This document shows positions 1-10,152 of a stretch of DNA of 64,000 nt, in pieces. Every line of letters begins with the position of its first letter. Position 1 is the first letter of the stretch. The notes under the pieces are model-generated. The model saw only the letters and a program-made list of their open reading frames with translations, was not told the origin of the DNA and ran no database searches. Location of the stretch: assembly GCA_949752795.1 (NCBI GenBank), contig OX457061.1, forward strand, positions 125,622,530 through 125,686,529. Reading direction: 5' to 3'. This DNA is from Hyperoodon ampullatus. Its lineage: Eukaryota > Chordata > Mammalia > Artiodactyla > Ziphiidae. The position numbers and the translations under genes were made by a program.

Positions 1-239
1 ACATCTGGACAAAAAAATGCAGGAGAAATGTCTCTCCATTTGGACTAAACTTTAACACAGTAAACTGTCATCTACTCCTGGTGAGAGTCCATGGCAGAAC
101 CACGACTTCGTGCAATCTGGAAATACCTTACGAAATTGCAAATGCACTACCCTCTGGTCCAGCGATTCCATTTCTAGTATTTCCCTACATCTGCATAGGC
201 AAAACGTCAAGTACACAAGGTTATCAGATATGTGAGGCG

Positions 240-690
240 GCAATTTTTATCATAGCAAGGCTGAAAACATCTTAAATGTCCATCAGCGGGAAGCGGATTT
301 TAAAAAATCATGATGTATCCCACAGTACATCCACTCAGTGGAGTACTGTGTAGCTGTTAAAAATAAAATGATTTAGAAAGATGTACAAGAAAACATTGCT
401 TAGTGAAAGAAACAAGACACAGAACAGCACGTATTGGGTAGCATGTTATGACTTGTTTTTAAAAAACGAGAAAACGTATACACTTACTTACACAGGCAGA
501 GAATGATACCTACAGAAAACGTAAGAAGCCAAGGAGACAGTTGCCTACGGAGCTAAACTGGTGATTACGAGGTCGTGGGTGAGAGACTTTTCACTATATA
601 CCTTTTTTTCTTTCTCTGTATGGCAATTCATCACTATAAACTTTTAATCTTCTCAAATTTGAACTATGTGAATGTACTATCTACATACAA
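240..690 (+). mobile_element. L1 3'-region remnant
   Basis: Has the familiar late-L1 wording (ATCTTAAATGTCCATCAGCG, GAGTACTGTGTAGCTGTTAAAAA...). Degraded; no coding frame left. Confidence 0.5.
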
Positions 691-701
691 ACTAAAAAAA
701 A

Positions 702-1054
702 GGGACTTCCTTGGTGGCGCAGTGGTTAAGAACCCGCCTGCCAATGCAGGGGACACGGGTTCGAGCCCTGGTCCAGGAACATCCCACATCCCACATGCCG
801 CGGAGCAACTAAGCCCGTGCGCCACAAACACTGAGCCTGTGCTCTAGAGCCCGCGAGCCACAACTACTGAGCCGCATGCCACAACTATGGAGCCCGCACG
901 CCCTAGAGCCCATGCTCCACAACAAGAGAAGCCACTGCAATGAGAAGCCCGCGCGCTGCAACCAAGAGTAGCCCCCGCTCACCACAACTAGAGAAAGCCC
1001 ACGCGCAGCAACATAAATAAAACGCAGCCAAAAATAAAATTAAATTAAAAAAAA
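702..1054 (+). mobile_element. CHR SINE (long type)
   Basis: Starts GGGACTTCCTTGGTGGCGCA with tRNA-type A box, B box GGTTCGAGCCC, the repeated CCACAACTACTGAGCC body and an A-rich tail. It is flanked by the duplication AAACTAAAAAAA (689-700 and 1056-1067). Confidence 0.93.
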
Positions 1055-2102
1055 GAAACTAAAAAAAAAATTTTAACGATATAACATAAAATTTAATGCC
1101 GAGTTTATAAATAAATTTGGAGAAAACTGCTCTTTTAAAATCTTGAGTTTTCCACCCCCAGACAGTATATAGTTCACAATTTATTCAAGCATTCCTTTAA
1201 GTCCTTTGATAAACTATTTTATATAAATATCTATAAACTATTATATACAAAACTCTAGTATACAGGTCTATTTCTCCCATTCAAAAACTAAAACTTTACC
1301 AAAATATATGTTGGCAAATATTTAAGGTATGTTAAAAAAAATCATGCTGTGACTAACCCTTCTGATGACATGAGTTGCTATTTCACACATCTAAAGTACC
1401 CCTATTCCCTTAAACTGACATTATCTGCTGGTCCCCAATGGTCTATTTCTCAAGACAGTAATAAAATCAACTTTTAAAAATATGTCCACAGAATCAATGG
1501 GAATATAAATAATTCTTAACTTTACCACTTTATCTTTTAAAAACCTGGGCTTTTTTTCCTTTAAATTTCTACATAAATTCCAAAATTCTGACCCTTTTCT
1601 TTTTTGCTTACTATTACAACGTAGTGAACAGCGAAACTTTCTCCGACTGTAGGTCGGCCGTGGTGACGGCTCAGAGGCTGAAACACTTGAATGCGGCCAC
1701 GTCTAACATACACTCTGACCACTCGGACAACTACCAGTCTATTAGCTCAAGGGAATGCTAGGCTTTGAGCAAGTCTCCCAAAGCTGCAGCCTTTCCTTAG
1801 CTGAACTGGATATTCTGCATAGGCTCTTTTCTTTCTTTCCTCTTTTTGCTTGAATAGCTCTTGTAAACTGAGAGCTTCCAGTTTGCCTTGAGATATGCTG
1901 CCCATCTACACCATCTAGCCTTCCCTCTTCAAATGGCTCAAGAACTGAAATATTTTACAACCCTTTGGCCACAGAGGTTAAGTTGGAGGGAAGTGACTGG
2001 CTTACAGGAATGACCTTTGGGGACAGGCTGAACGCTCTACATTTTCAGCTCCGAGTCCTCTACTGAACACCAGGAGTGGCTGGACGAAAATACCCTCTAT
2101 CA

Positions 2103-2338
2103 CAGGGGTCCCCAACCCCTGGGCCACGGACCAGTACCGGTGTGCGGCCTGTTAGCAACCAAGCTGCACGGCAGGAGGTGAGCAGCGGGCGGATGAGCAA
2201 ATGAAGCTTCATCGGCCGCTCCCCATCACTCGCACCACCGCCTGAGCCATCTCCCATCCCTACCCACCCACCCAGTCCGTGGAAAAACTGTCTGCTGTGA
2301 AACCAGTCCCTGATGCCAAAAAGGCTGGGGACCGCTGC
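2103..2338. mobile_element. Non-autonomous hAT DNA transposon
   Basis: Terminal inverted repeats CAGGGGTCCCCAACCC and GGCTGGGGACCGCTG bound a GC-rich 236-bp unit with no coding capacity. The body (GAAGCTTCATCGGCCGCTCC) fits a common mammalian MER-type hAT element. Confidence 0.75.
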
Positions 2339-2867
2339 TTTAAACTATATATTACAAGTTAATACTGTAAATCTACATCCAAAAATTGAAAAAGCAAAAC
2401 CCTACAGATCTGACATGAGACAGACCAAAGATGATGGAATTTTCAGCAACCTGCATTCAAATAAGCCAACTTTATTAACTACAAGAAGGTATTTAGCTGT
2501 ATGCCTCGGCAGTTACTAAGGCCTTATATTACATGCTATTATGAATACTGTCAACAAGACTTATCTGAGTGAGAAAAGAAAGAGCTGGACTCCAGTCCCT
2601 GATAACAATGCCAAGTCAAAAGACAAAACAGTATTTAGCTGGAAAGCATCCCACGGAAAAGGGTAAATTCCCTTCCTAAAGCACCTAAGATATTACGAGA
2701 CATAAAATACACCACTTGTCCCCACGAACCCAACCAATTAAATTTTATAGCTTTCCTTTCTTTCAGAAATCTATTACATATTTATATTCGTCCACCTAGG
2801 TATCTAGATACCAATAGACAGAGCCGTAGATAGACGTATATGTGTGTGTAGTTCTTTAAAAGGGTAC

Positions 2868-3266
2868 CTATTGCAATTGTCAGGTCTCTTCTGAGGGCAA
2901 ATCCCACTAATCTCTGAGACTCTTTGGACATTATGACAGGAAAGCCGTTGTAGCTGGTCTCGTTAATCATGTTTTCTATGTCATCCACGGTCATGTTGTC
3001 CTGGGTCAGGACGGCCAGGGGAGGGTCACTCCTCCGAGGTCTCATGACGTCGGCAGCCAGGGTGGTATGAGTGAATTCTTCTTTTGCATCCAAGAAAGGG
3101 TATCCGTTTAGCCGGATGTGAGCTTCATAAATGCCTTCCCGCCCAAAGGCATCTCCAACCCATTTACTGGTCATTACTGCGGCCATCAGGGGAACAATAT
3201 ACTCCAAGCCTCCAGTGAGCTCAAAAACAATGACCACCAGGGACACAGTCATCCTTGTCACACCAC
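2868..3266 (-). CDS. CLCN3: CLCN3 exon 10: helices Q-R and start of CBS1 (residues 584-716)
   Basis: The exon (399 nt, phase 1 to 1) begins GT GGT GTG after a TCAG acceptor and ends ATA G before a GTACCC donor. It encodes [19 protein letters not shown], then GLEYIVPLM with Tyr606, the central-site tyrosine equivalent to Tyr445 of CLC-ec1. The cytosolic linker [17 protein letters not shown] follows, and the first CBS domain begins near Asp656 ([15 protein letters not shown]...) and runs to DLTIAI. CBS domains bind adenine nucleotides in ClC-5 and related proteins. Ser663 replaces the remembered human Asn. The donor is weak (see findings). The rest of CBS1 and CBS2 is outside the window. Confidence 0.96.
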
Positions 3267-3458
3267 CTGAAAAAAATAAGACCACAGGTCAGCAAGGGCA
3301 GGGTCCTCACCAATCCACGGTGGGAGAATTTCTGCACTAGGCAGGCGGACACAAATTATAAATGGAACTTAGTGCAAAGGATCATCGCTATTTTAATAAG
3401 ATCTAGAGAAAACAATCTTCTTTGTTCATAACACAGAAGACTATTAACATAACATTTT

Positions 3459-3661
3459 TTTTTTTTTTGCGGTACGCGGGCCTCTCACTGTTGTGGCCTC
3501 TCCCGTCGCGGAGCACAAGCTCCAGACGCGCAGGCTCAGTGGCCATGGCTCACGGGCCCAGCCGCTCCGCGGCATGTGGGATCTTCCCGGACCGGGGCAC
3601 GAACCCGCGTCCCCTGCATCGGCAGGCGGACCCTCAACCACTGCGCCACCAGGGAAGCCCC
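3459..3661 (-). mobile_element. CHR SINE (short type) in intron 9
   Basis: Poly(T) at the left and the head ...CCACCAGGGAAGCCC at the right mark a minus-strand copy. Flanked by TAACATAACATTTT (3445-3458 and 3662-3675), a perfect 14-bp duplication, so a young insertion about 190 bp from exon 10. Confidence 0.95.
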
Positions 3662-4289
3662 TAACATAACATTTTAAAACTGGTTTACTTCAGATAAAAA
3701 AATCACAGCTGACCGACTAATACAGTTTGCCATTTTGGTTTACTGCTATCACAAAGACATAATTTCACCGCTATAAAAGCTTACAATTAATCCTTAAAGA
3801 ACTTGGTGAAGCACATCATAGCTAACTTGTTTACTACCAATTTACAAATTAAACTCGTGGGTAGAATATTAAATTAATACATTTCTCCCCTCTAAATCTC
3901 TTCAAAATGAATAAAACACTCTGACGCCTTGCGGTTTCTGTTAACAGTGTAATGCCCCCGCTTAGAAAACTCACCTGAACTATTCCAGGTACCTACCAGA
4001 TCACCACTGTGACCCCTGCTCCCTGCTGAGGCCCCCCTGACCCAGGCCCCTCCACCCACGCTGTGTCTGTCCCGTGTCTCTGGCTATCCACACCTTATCT
4101 TCCGGCTATGCTGGTCTCATTTCCAACTGTGAAGACTCTGGGGGACCCACTGTCGCAGAAACCACCACACACTCAAAGCCAAACCCCTCTTCTCCCCCAG
4201 AGAGCTCCCATCCCGGCCCCCAACTCCAGGACCAGATAACACATTCCTCCTGACAACCCAGTGGCCACTCCCGGTTCATCCCTTTACTC

Positions 4290-4580
4290 TATCCCAACAT
4301 CTAGACTCTCACCTAGTCCCAGCTGATGTGCTCTGCAAACATCTATCTAGGGGCCCCTTTCTCAGTATTCTCTCTATTACCCACCTAGTCACACCCTCAA
4401 GTCTCAGCTCCTGAATTTGAATACTGTTTCATCTAACCTCCCGTTACCTTCCACCCACTTTATAAGCCATGTCCCCAGGTTAATCTTCCCTAAGTGCTAC
4501 TTTCACCATGTTGCTCCTTTGCTCAAAAACCTACCAAGGCTTGTCAGTTGATACTGTGTGAAGCTAAAGCTCTTCCTTTT
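4290..4580 (+). mobile_element. L2 LINE remnant
   Basis: AGTGCTACTTTCACCATGTT then GCTCCTTTGCTCAAAAACCT and a damaged TGTGAAGCTAAAGCTC match the L2 3' region. Boundaries approximate. Confidence 0.55.
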
Positions 4581-4689
4581 TGTTTTTTAACCTAAAAATA
4601 GAAGGGAGAAAGAACCTACTATATGTTAGGTATCTACACTATGCCAGGGATGCCCTAGGTGGTTTACAAAGGCTTTTATTTTTTTAACC

Positions 4690-4855
4690 AAGCACGTATT
4701 TTACCAGGCACTGTGCTAACAGCTTTATATGCATTTTATTTTACATAATCCTAAAAAACAACTGTAGGAAATAAGTAGTTATTATTTCCATTTTAAAGAT
4801 AAGAAAGATAAAAATCAAGCAGTAAAGGAATTTTCCCAAAATCATCCCACTAAAA
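4690..4855 (-). mobile_element. MIR remnant
   Basis: ACCAGGCACTGTGCTAACAG and TATTTCCATTTTAAAGATAA are the reverse-strand MIR core. Confidence 0.6.
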
Positions 4856-4989
4856 ATGGCAAAGCCACAACCCTGCCACGGATCTGACCAATTCCAAATA
4901 GAAATTCATCCTGACATAAGTCACTGCCTCTTTCTCACCAATCCACCTTTCTTTCCCAAAGTGCCCAAAATGCACTCTCTACTTCAACA

Positions 4990-5290
4990 CTGCCGGGTTC
5001 TCCAAAGCCCCCCGCGTGCCGAGTTCACCCGTCCCGACCCGCTGTCTGCACATCGCTCTCCTCTTCAACAAAGGTGGCTCCTTCAAGCCCTGCTGCTCTT
5101 CCAGAGCCCCTGCCACCACCCGCCCTCTGGACGCCCGCAGGGCCCACGACGATGCTCCTGCACTGGAGCCTTGTCCCCCACCCGCGTCTCGTGAGGGGAG
5201 GGCCCACGCTCACACTTCGCTCCGTACCGCCCACCGCACCCCGCGCGGCGCTCGGCACCAACTGGATGCCTGCTTGCTGCTCTGCAGAAA
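4990..5290. other. GC-rich intronic block, unassigned
   Basis: A 300-bp segment much richer in G+C and CpG than its surroundings (CCGCGTGCCGAGTTCACCCG; CACCCCGCGCGGCGCTCGGC). Open frames exist on both strands as expected from few stop codons in GC-rich DNA. No splice-delimited exon or repeat family was recognised. Confidence 0.4.
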
Positions 5291-5954
5291 ACGATTCTTC
5301 CCAACACTTTCCTTTAATATTACACTTTAGAAGATCAGTAACTACACAATTCTGGCTCACTGAACAAAACTGAGTCAAAATACCAGTTGTAATTAAATAT
5401 TATAACCAAAGTTTAGTTGACATTTTAAATATAAAATAAAATAATGATTTTTCATGTCCAAGAGGACAAGAAATAGACTCTTAAGAATGTAATGCAGACA
5501 TTTTGCTTTTCTTTGCCTTAGAACACGAGTTAGCTTTCTCCTTCGGCTGTAAATGCATCTTAAATGGAGGCAGCCTTGCAAAGGACCTTTTACTAAGGCT
5601 GACGGGGAACCTCTGCAGAGGCGGAGTAAAGGTACCCCGAAGCTCTGCCGAGTGCTAACCCAGGAACCACGCTAGAGGGGCTGCAGGTAAGCCAAGCACC
5701 CCGACAACGAAAAAACAAACACCTCCTTGGCCAGGATTCAAATCAAGCCTCTGTTGTAGTGAGATGTTTTCTGCCTTACAGCATCACGCGATATTAAAAA
5801 GATGTTACCTGCTCCTACGGTTTTGCATGAACAAGTGTGCAGGGGCTGCCGAGATGAAAACCAGTGCCGCACAGGCCACACGCCTCGCCCTCCTCCCCCA
5901 CCCCGCTCCTCTCTCAGCCACAGACACACGCGCGCATGCGCAGGGCCCCGTTAC

Positions 5955-6141
5955 CTAAGCACGCGGCCGCGCCGACCATGGCGTAAAGGCCAGGGGTGAT
6001 GCAGTCGGCCCCGACCTCACACCACTCCTTGAAGATGAACCAGTCGTGGTGATAGTAGGCCAGCTGCTCCACTGCAATGCCCACGATGCGGCCGGCGATC
6101 GCGCCGATGGCCATGCTGGGGATGAACAAGCCGGACGGGAC
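5955..6141 (-). CDS. CLCN3: CLCN3 exon 9: GLFIP filter segment (residues 522-584)
   Basis: The exon has 62 codons plus the first base of Gly584, with a TTGCAG acceptor and a GTAACG donor. It encodes [25 protein letters not shown] (525-529) is the third ClC selectivity-filter signature at the start of helix N, with Phe527 contributing a backbone ligand. The rest ([18 protein letters not shown], then [14 protein letters not shown]) covers the loop and helix P-Q region. The exon and its flanks are distinctly GC- and CpG-rich compared with exons 3-8. Confidence 0.97.
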
Positions 6142-7279
6142 CTGCAACGGGGCAAGAGCTCGGTGAGGCACGTCCTCTGCACGCCTGCTCCAGACCGACG
6201 GTCTAAGCCTTGAGGCACAACGCAAAATCCTGGTGCAAAGGGAACTACAGCAAACCCTTGTTGTAACTGTAAGGGCAATAATCCCACCAGCTCAGTTACA
6301 AAGTAACAACCCACACTCCCCAGCCCAAAGAGAAGGTGGCCCAAGGGTTATTTCTCCTTTAGCTCAGGGGTCTCTTCATGCCGGTCCCTTACATACACAC
6401 ACACATGAAATGATTAAAAGGCGCACAGTTTTCTTGATTCAATTTAGTGAGGAAACCAGGAACAGTACAGACCAACTATTTAACCAATATTAAAAGACCA
6501 ACAAATCCAACCTGCCAGGCACGAAACGAGCCCAGCACACAGCAATACGTGTTGACGACTGTGTCAGGTCATGAAAAGAATATGCACCTAGAAGGGATCA
6601 AAACAAACGTTTCACTCTCCCACCAGGTAGGCCCTCGGCCAGAGCGGAGGGCAACGTGGGCCTTGGCGGCCTGCCCGCTGCCTCTGGCTTCCGCGGGAGA
6701 AAGCTGGATTTAAGGAGCAAACTGCAGAAGGGGGGCTTTAGTGGCTCTTCTAACTTGATTCACTATGAAAAAAGGGGAAACTTCACGGCTTTTCTATGCC
6801 TTAACCCTTATGCCCAGCAGACTAAGGCAGAGCACAACAGAAGAGAGAGAGTGTGGTTCAAAGGCTGCTGCCGCTGCAGTCTGCTGAGCTGCAGCTGTCC
6901 TCCCGTGGCTCACAGTGGTGTGTCACTAGTGAATGGTAGCAGCTGCGTCAGCCACAGGGGCCGGCCTTTAAAGAACAAGGGTCCGAAGGACAGACATCGG
7001 ATTCCCACACACATCACTGACCATCGTAAGAATTATATCTCTGGCAAATCACTAACTGATGAATGTTATTTCTCACTTTCATAAATTCAAAAGAAGCGAT
7101 GTCCCGGGGCACAAGGCCTAGCTGCCTGAAACCCCTGGTGGAAAGGCCTGGTGCCCCCAGGCCTAGTGACTGAGCTCTGAGCCCACAGGGCCCTCTCCAG
7201 CCAACATCCCACGGCATACAGGAGGGAGAGCAAGGGCTCCCCACAGACACCCACACCCGAATTCCTGGGACTCGGTCCG

Positions 7280-7628
7280 CTGACCTGAAAACAGGAGATC
7301 ACCCCGATGATGTGGGTGGGCCTGAAGTAATCACAAAGACTTTTTAAATGTGAAAGAAGGCTTTAGAAGAGATCCTGTCAGAATGCTGAGATAAAGCAAA
7401 GACTTGACCAGCCATGGCTCTGAGGATGAAGGACGGGGCCAGGAACCAAGGCACGTGGAGGCTGGAAAAGGCAAGAAGACGGACTCTCCCCCAGAACCTC
7501 CGTGAATCCCTGTTTGCACCTTCACTTTAGCCCAGGGAGACCCAATTTGGATTTCTGATGTCCAGAACTGTAATAAATGTATGTGGTTTTGTGGTAATTT
7601 ATCACAGCAGCAACAGGAAGCTACTAAA
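7280..7628 (+). mobile_element. MaLR (MLT1-like) LTR remnant
   Basis: Non-coding LTR of an ancient ERVL-MaLR element. Phrases such as GGCTGGAAAAGGCAAGAAGA, TTTAGCCCAGGGAGACCCAA and GTGGTAATTTATCACAGCAG are in MLT1 order. Confidence 0.65.
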
Positions 7629-7635
7629 AATGGTT

Positions 7636-8137
7636 TTAAAACATGATGATGAATTCTCTGACACCCCTTCCCACTCTGAGGTAGAGTGTGTGTCCCCTCC
7701 CTGAACCTGGGGCCTCTGTGACCGCACAGAGGAACAGAACTCAACAGGGGGCGTGCTGCAGGACATCCTTGGCTGGGTTAGAAATGGTCCTCTTGGAACC
7801 ATGCTCTGGGGACCCTGAACTGCCACCATGTGAGGAATCTACCCACCCTGAGGCCACCAACAGGGAAAAACCAGAGACAGCACAGGAGCCCAGCTGTCTG
7901 AACCTGCCCAGCCCAGGTACCTGACACACGAATGGCTCTGAGATGCCTGACACACGAATGGCTCTGAAATGACCCGCCGAGCCGTGTCTTGATGACAACC
8001 GTGGAACTGACCACGAACATGATATGCCAAGCTGAGACCTTCCCATCTTACTGACCCAACAACAAGAGCACAGTAAGCGGTTCTCTTAAGCTGCTGGGTT
8101 TGGGGTAAGTTGTTAACCCAGCAAGAGATACCATGTT
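7636..8137 (+). mobile_element. Second MaLR (MLT1-like) LTR remnant
   Basis: Starts near AAACATGATGATGAATTCTC and closes CTGGGTTTGGGGTAAGTTGT. It contains a direct repeat of CTGACACACGAATGGCTCTG (from 7921 and 7948). Adjacent to the LTR before it in the same orientation. Confidence 0.55.
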
Positions 8138-8314
8138 CAACAATATATCCTAAAAAATTCTTCTTTTCATTACTAAAACTTGAACCCAAAAGATAACTTT
8201 TTCAGCCTACATTTATGAAGCAACCATCTTTAGATAAAACTTTCATTTCTCGTTCCACATACAAGTTCTGAACACGCCAAGACTACTTACGTATCACCTC
8301 ACAGGCGCACCTAC

Positions 8315-8860
8315 CTTGATACCAAAAGTAAACACTGTCATTATGATTTTAAAGATGAGTGCCAAGCATAACTGCCATATAGCTGAATATACGCCAAGGC
8401 CTGCTGGACGATCAGGAATGTCATCAACGATTTTACTGGCGTTCATGTCATTTCTGTAGTCACAGAGAGAAGAGGATTCCAGGGGGCCGCAGTCTGTAAA
8501 AAGCTCTTTAATCAGTTCGCTGGTGTTGAGCCTCGTGTAGGGATTAGGGAAGGCTGCCACAGCAGTGATGGCTGCAACAATGATGACCTCGAGAACAGGA
8601 TACTTTCCAAACTTGGTGGATTTGCGTCGGCGACACCAGGCGATATTTGCCCTAATGAAAAAGGCTCCCCATAGCCCTCCAAATACCCCGAGGAGAATAA
8701 AAGGAAACAGTTCAAAAAGGTACCATGGTGTATGATACTCCACATAAAAAAGGACCAGACGGCTATTACCAAATGGATTGATGGATCTCAAAACAAATGC
8801 AGCCACTAAAGCAGCAAAAAATGATCTCCATAAAGTTTTTAGAGGAAAATAATAGCTAAC
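8315..8860 (-). CDS. CLCN3: CLCN3 exon 8: helices I-N, large luminal loop (residues 340-521)
   Basis: This is the largest coding exon here: 182 codons, phase 0-0, with a long pyrimidine/TTTAG acceptor and a GTAGGT donor. It starts [20 protein letters not shown] and runs through [19 protein letters not shown], the basic cytosolic turn [11 protein letters not shown], and a luminal loop with two N-glycosylation sequons, Asn451-Thr-Ser and Asn479-Ala-Ser. It ends in helices leading to TVFTFGIK. Relative to the remembered human protein, Ala441 replaces Ile and Leu494 replaces Ile. Ile to Ala at 441 inside a membrane helix is the least conservative change seen. Confidence 0.97.
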
Positions 8861-10071
8861 CTAAAAAAAAAGGAAAAGAAAAATTAATGCTATAATTTTA
8901 TAAGATAGTTCTGATATGTTATAACTTGAACAGTAAATGTCAACACTCTAAATTTTGCTGCAGCTAGAATTTACATATAATGAATTTTACCGTGGTAAGA
9001 AAAATACCACTATTTAGTAACTTTGGCTATCACATCATTACTAATTCACTGTATCAACTGATTATAAATGTCTAATAATTATTTAAAATACCAAGCATCA
9101 TGTTATTTTTAAAATGAGCTTCATGCCAATTCAATCATGGTAGTTAAGAATAAATGTACCACCACCAACTCCTGTTAGTTCATAAAGAAGTATTTAATTT
9201 CCCTCTTAGATATTAAAGCAAAAAGAAGAACATAAACAACTGGGGGAGAAAAGTAAATTTTAAACATTTCTAAGTCACATTTTTGTGTAGATGTGTAAAA
9301 ACTCTTAAGCACCAGTGAGAACACAAAAACAAAATATTCCACTGAAGCGACTAGAATTATTTCCTTAAACATCAATAACTGCCACAGAAATAATCACACA
9401 AGAAAAACTTAAAAAGACGACTTAGAAACTGATTAAAAATTTTTAAATAAAAACAAGGCTATAATTTAGCCAATAAGGATTGTTTCCAATATTTTCTATT
9501 TGTGCTTACTCTTAATTATGTTCAACAAAGTTAAATTTTAAATAAGCACTAACATTTTATACATGAATAATATTTTTTAAAGACGTTTCTCAATAAAGAA
9601 CATATATATTACTTTTCATGACTTTTTAATATAAGAAAGTGAAAAATAACTATGAAAATAAATTTGAAAACTTAAAAGCGAAGTCTGTATCTATTACACT
9701 AGCTATAAAACTGAAAAGTTCTTTTTTCTCAAAGAAGAACATATATATTACTTTTCATGACTTTTTAATGCAAGAAGGAGTGAAAAGTAACTATGAAAAT
9801 AAATTTGAAAACTTAAAAGCGAAGTCTGTATCTATTACACTAGCTATAAAACAGAAAAGTTCTTTTTTCTCAAAGAAGAACATATATATTACTTTTCATG
9901 ACTTTTTAATGCAAGAAAGAGTGAAAAATAACTATGAAAATAAATTTGAAAACTTAAAAGCAAAGTCTGTATCTATTACACTAGCTATAAAACTGAAAGG
10001 TGTGCCAAAATACATGTGTAATGGTAATTATACATAATTTTAATTGCTGGTGGTGGTTGTTTTTAACCTAC
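8861..10071 (-). other. CLCN3: CLCN3 intron 7
   Basis: A short AT-rich intron. Its 5' third is a three-copy 141-bp tandem repeat, listed separately; the rest (8861-9585) shows no recognisable element. Confidence 0.9.
9587..10003. repeat. 141-bp tandem repeat, three copies
   Basis: Unit starts taken at CATATATATTACTTTTCATG fall at 9601, 9740 and 9881, giving periods of 139 and 141 bp. Copies differ at only a few positions (for example CTGAAAAGTT / CAGAAAAGTT). It lies inside intron 7, ending about 70 nt from the exon 7 donor. The plus strand is open for 132 codons because 141 is a multiple of three; this is antisense to the gene and most likely not a protein. Confidence 0.93.
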
Positions 10072-10152
10072 CTCTTCCAGGCTGAAAAGAACTCCTCCGA
10101 TTGGTGCACCAAAAGCTACAGAAACACCTGCAGCTGAGGCAGCTGATAGCAC
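10072..10152 (-). CDS. CLCN3: CLCN3 exon 7: helices G-H with proton glutamate (residues 313-339)
   Basis: This is the smallest shared exon: 27 codons, phase 0-0. The acceptor is TTTGTAG and the donor GTAGGT, a functional-looking but not perfect site. It encodes VLSAASAAGVSVAF, then GAPIGGVLFSLEE. The last codon, Glu339, is the internal proton glutamate that marks ClC exchangers as opposed to channels; it lies 57 residues after the gating glutamate, the same spacing as in ClC-5. Skipping this exon would remove it in frame. A 141-bp tandem repeat begins about 70 nt into the following intron. Confidence 0.97.

Larger units (their letters stand above)
1..2867 (-). other. CLCN3: CLCN3 intron 10 (5' part; continues beyond window)
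   Basis: No exon of CLCN3 was found here: the expected next coding segment (beginning Glu-Ser-Ala-Arg) is absent, so it lies outside. Recognisable content is an L1 3' remnant, one full CHR SINE and one hAT element, listed separately. The stretch 1070-2100 is AT-rich and shows nothing assignable. Confidence 0.85.
3267..5954 (-). other. CLCN3: CLCN3 intron 9
   Basis: This intron contains one young CHR SINE next to exon 10, an L2-like stretch (about 4290-4580), a MIR remnant and a GC-rich block at about 4990-5290 with no recognised content. The first 50 nt after the exon 9 donor include a CpG-rich palindrome CGCGCATGCGCA (5931-5942) that fits the NRF1 consensus. Confidence 0.85.
6142..8314 (-). 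other. CLCN3: CLCN3 intron 8
   Basis: The middle of the intron is two adjoining MaLR LTR remnants (about 7280-8137). The part 6142-7270 next to exon 9 shows no repeat or gene I can name. Confidence 0.85.

Noticed and set aside
702..800. tRNA-like A and B boxes (GGTTCGAGCCC and similar) that could suggest tRNA genes
   Set aside because: They are the internal promoters of SINEs. No cloverleaf with a complete acceptor stem is present.
1..2867. Remaining CBS-domain exons of CLCN3
   Set aside because: I looked for the expected Glu-Ala/Ser-Ala-Arg-Lys-Lys segment and later CBS2 text on the minus strand and found none; these exons must lie outside the window.
3422..3664. Recurring ORFs with text like PADAGDTGSCPGPGRSHMPRS, found at more than ten places on both strands
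   Set aside because: All coincide with CHR SINE copies; GC-rich SINE bodies have few stops. They are not a protein family of the host.
5016..5378. Long frames on both strands in the GC-rich block of intron 9
   Set aside because: They overlap in four frames, show no motif, and no flanking splice or start signals single one out.
9587..10003. CRISPR-like array
   Set aside because: The units are contiguous 141-bp tandem copies without distinct spacers, in a mammalian intron.
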